64,000 nucleotides of DNA from Hydractinia symbiolongicarpus. Its lineage: Eukaryota; Cnidaria; Hydrozoa; Anthoathecata; Hydractiniidae. Below, piece by piece: positions 62,968 through 64,000 of this stretch (the first letter of the stretch is position 1; each line of letters begins with the position of its first letter). The position numbers and the translations under genes were made by a program. The notes under the pieces were generated by a model. It did no database searches, was not told the DNA's origin, and saw only the letters and a list, made by a program, of their open reading frames with translations. Location of the stretch: assembly GCF_029227915.1 (NCBI RefSeq), contig NC_079887.1:1922001-1986000 (forward strand). The letters are read 5' to 3'.

Positions 62968-64000
62968 TTGATGAGACGCTTAATAAAAGTGGTTTAATCG
63001 CCGGCAAACGAAAACCCGTGATTTCCAGTAAATGCCGGGCTTGACCCGTATAGTCGAATGTATACAAAGAAGGCACCCTGTGAGTAAACTCATTTCCAAA
63101 ACGATTTTTTAAATTATCTTTTCACCAATAAAACGCATGAGACTTGTAGTTTTTAAAAATGTTTTCATTTTTGATGAGTCACTGAATAAAAGAAGTTTAA
63201 TCGCCGGCAAACGAAAACCCGCCATTTCCCGTAAATCCCGGACTCAGCCGTATAGTCAAAAGTATACAAAGAAAGTACCCCGGGAGTAAACTCATTTCCC
63301 GAACGATTTTTTAAATTATCTTTTTACCACTAAAACGCATGAGACTTGTAGTTTTCAAAAATGTTTTCATTTTTGATAAGAGGCTGAATAAAGGAAGTTT
63401 AATCGCCGGCAAACGACCGCCATTTCCCGTAAACCCCGGATTCGGCCCGTATAATCAAAAGTATACAAAGAAAGTACCAATGGAGTAAACTCATTTCCCG
63501 AACGATTTTTTAAATTTTTTTTCACCACTAAAACGCATGAGACTTGTAGTTTTCAGAAATGTTTTCATTTTTGATGAGACACTGAATAAAAGAAGTTTAA
63601 TCGCCGGCAAACGAAAACCCGCCATTTCCCGTAAATCCCGGGCTTGGCCCGTATAGTCGAATGTATACAAAGAAAGTACCCTGTGAGTAAACTCATTTCC
63701 AGAACGATTTTTTAAATAATTTTTTCACCACTAAAACGCATGAGACTTGAAGTCTTCAAACTTATTTTCATTTTTGATCAAACGCTGAATAAAAGAAGTT
63801 TAATCGCCGGCAAACGAAAACCCACCATTTCCCGTAAAACCCGGACTCGGCCGGTATAATCAAAAGTATACAAAGAAAGTACCCAGGGAGTAAACTTATT
63901 TCCCGAACGATTATTTAAATTATTTTTTCACCACTAAAACGGATGAGACTTGTAGTCTTCAAACTTATTTTCATTTTTGATGAGACGCTGAATAAAAGAA

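Larger units (their letters stand above)
12192..64000. repeat. 203-bp satellite array, right block (about 255 monomers)
   Basis: This is the same satellite in the same orientation, resuming directly after the transposon and running to the window edge. Spacing of equivalent positions is usually 203 bp, with 201-bp variants (for example 40229 to 40430). Because 203 is not a multiple of 3, the reading frame rotates from unit to unit. This explains the many 60-100 residue frames and the occasional longer one (such as 23736-24281). No unrelated sequence longer than a few bases is visible. Internal structure consists of local higher-order duplications and a few deleted or chimeric monomers, listed separately. 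Confidence 0.97.

Noticed and set aside
1-64000. CRISPR-like array of repeats and spacers
   Set aside because: The whole 203-bp unit repeats; there are no short repeats separated by unique spacers, and the inserted gene is of animal transposon type.

Overview
The window looks like animal nuclear DNA (AT-rich, long satellite, one intronless transposon-like gene). It is almost entirely one tandem satellite with a monomer of about 203 bp. A single 5,876-bp DNA transposon interrupts the array. The transposon protein resembles a group of uncharacterised proteins that I recall from cnidarian and other marine invertebrate genomes. This is recall, not a search, so the organism is only suggested.

Layout: positions 1-6315 hold about 31 satellite monomers. 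Positions 6316-12191 are the transposon. Positions 12192-64000 hold about 255 more monomers and reach the window edge. I see no other gene, no rRNA or tRNA gene and no second mobile element. Every short open frame in the satellite is a by-product of the repeat.

The transposon has exact 12-bp terminal inverted repeats (TAGGCTGTTCAG / CTGAACAGCCTA) and an exact 7-bp target duplication, ATAAAAG. A paralogous copy of the target without the insertion lies in the same array at about 3461-3490, and it fixes the boundaries to the base. The element carries one intact 1,128-codon gene on the minus strand. Its product has a long N-terminal coiled coil, a central region with transposase-like conserved motifs and a C-terminal Tudor/chromo-barrel-like module. 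The 3' side of the element carries a degenerate ~165-bp repeat in the order A-B-B-A-B, three units of which start with TGACGTCA. Both ends contain subterminal hairpin sequences.

The satellite is not homogeneous. Linked variants define monomer subfamilies, and these are organised into many local higher-order duplications of 2, 4, 5, 6, 8, 14 and about 21 monomers. Some are nested. Deleted monomers (86-bp and 11-bp deletions) and a chimeric monomer work as natural markers for tracing how the array grew by unequal exchange.
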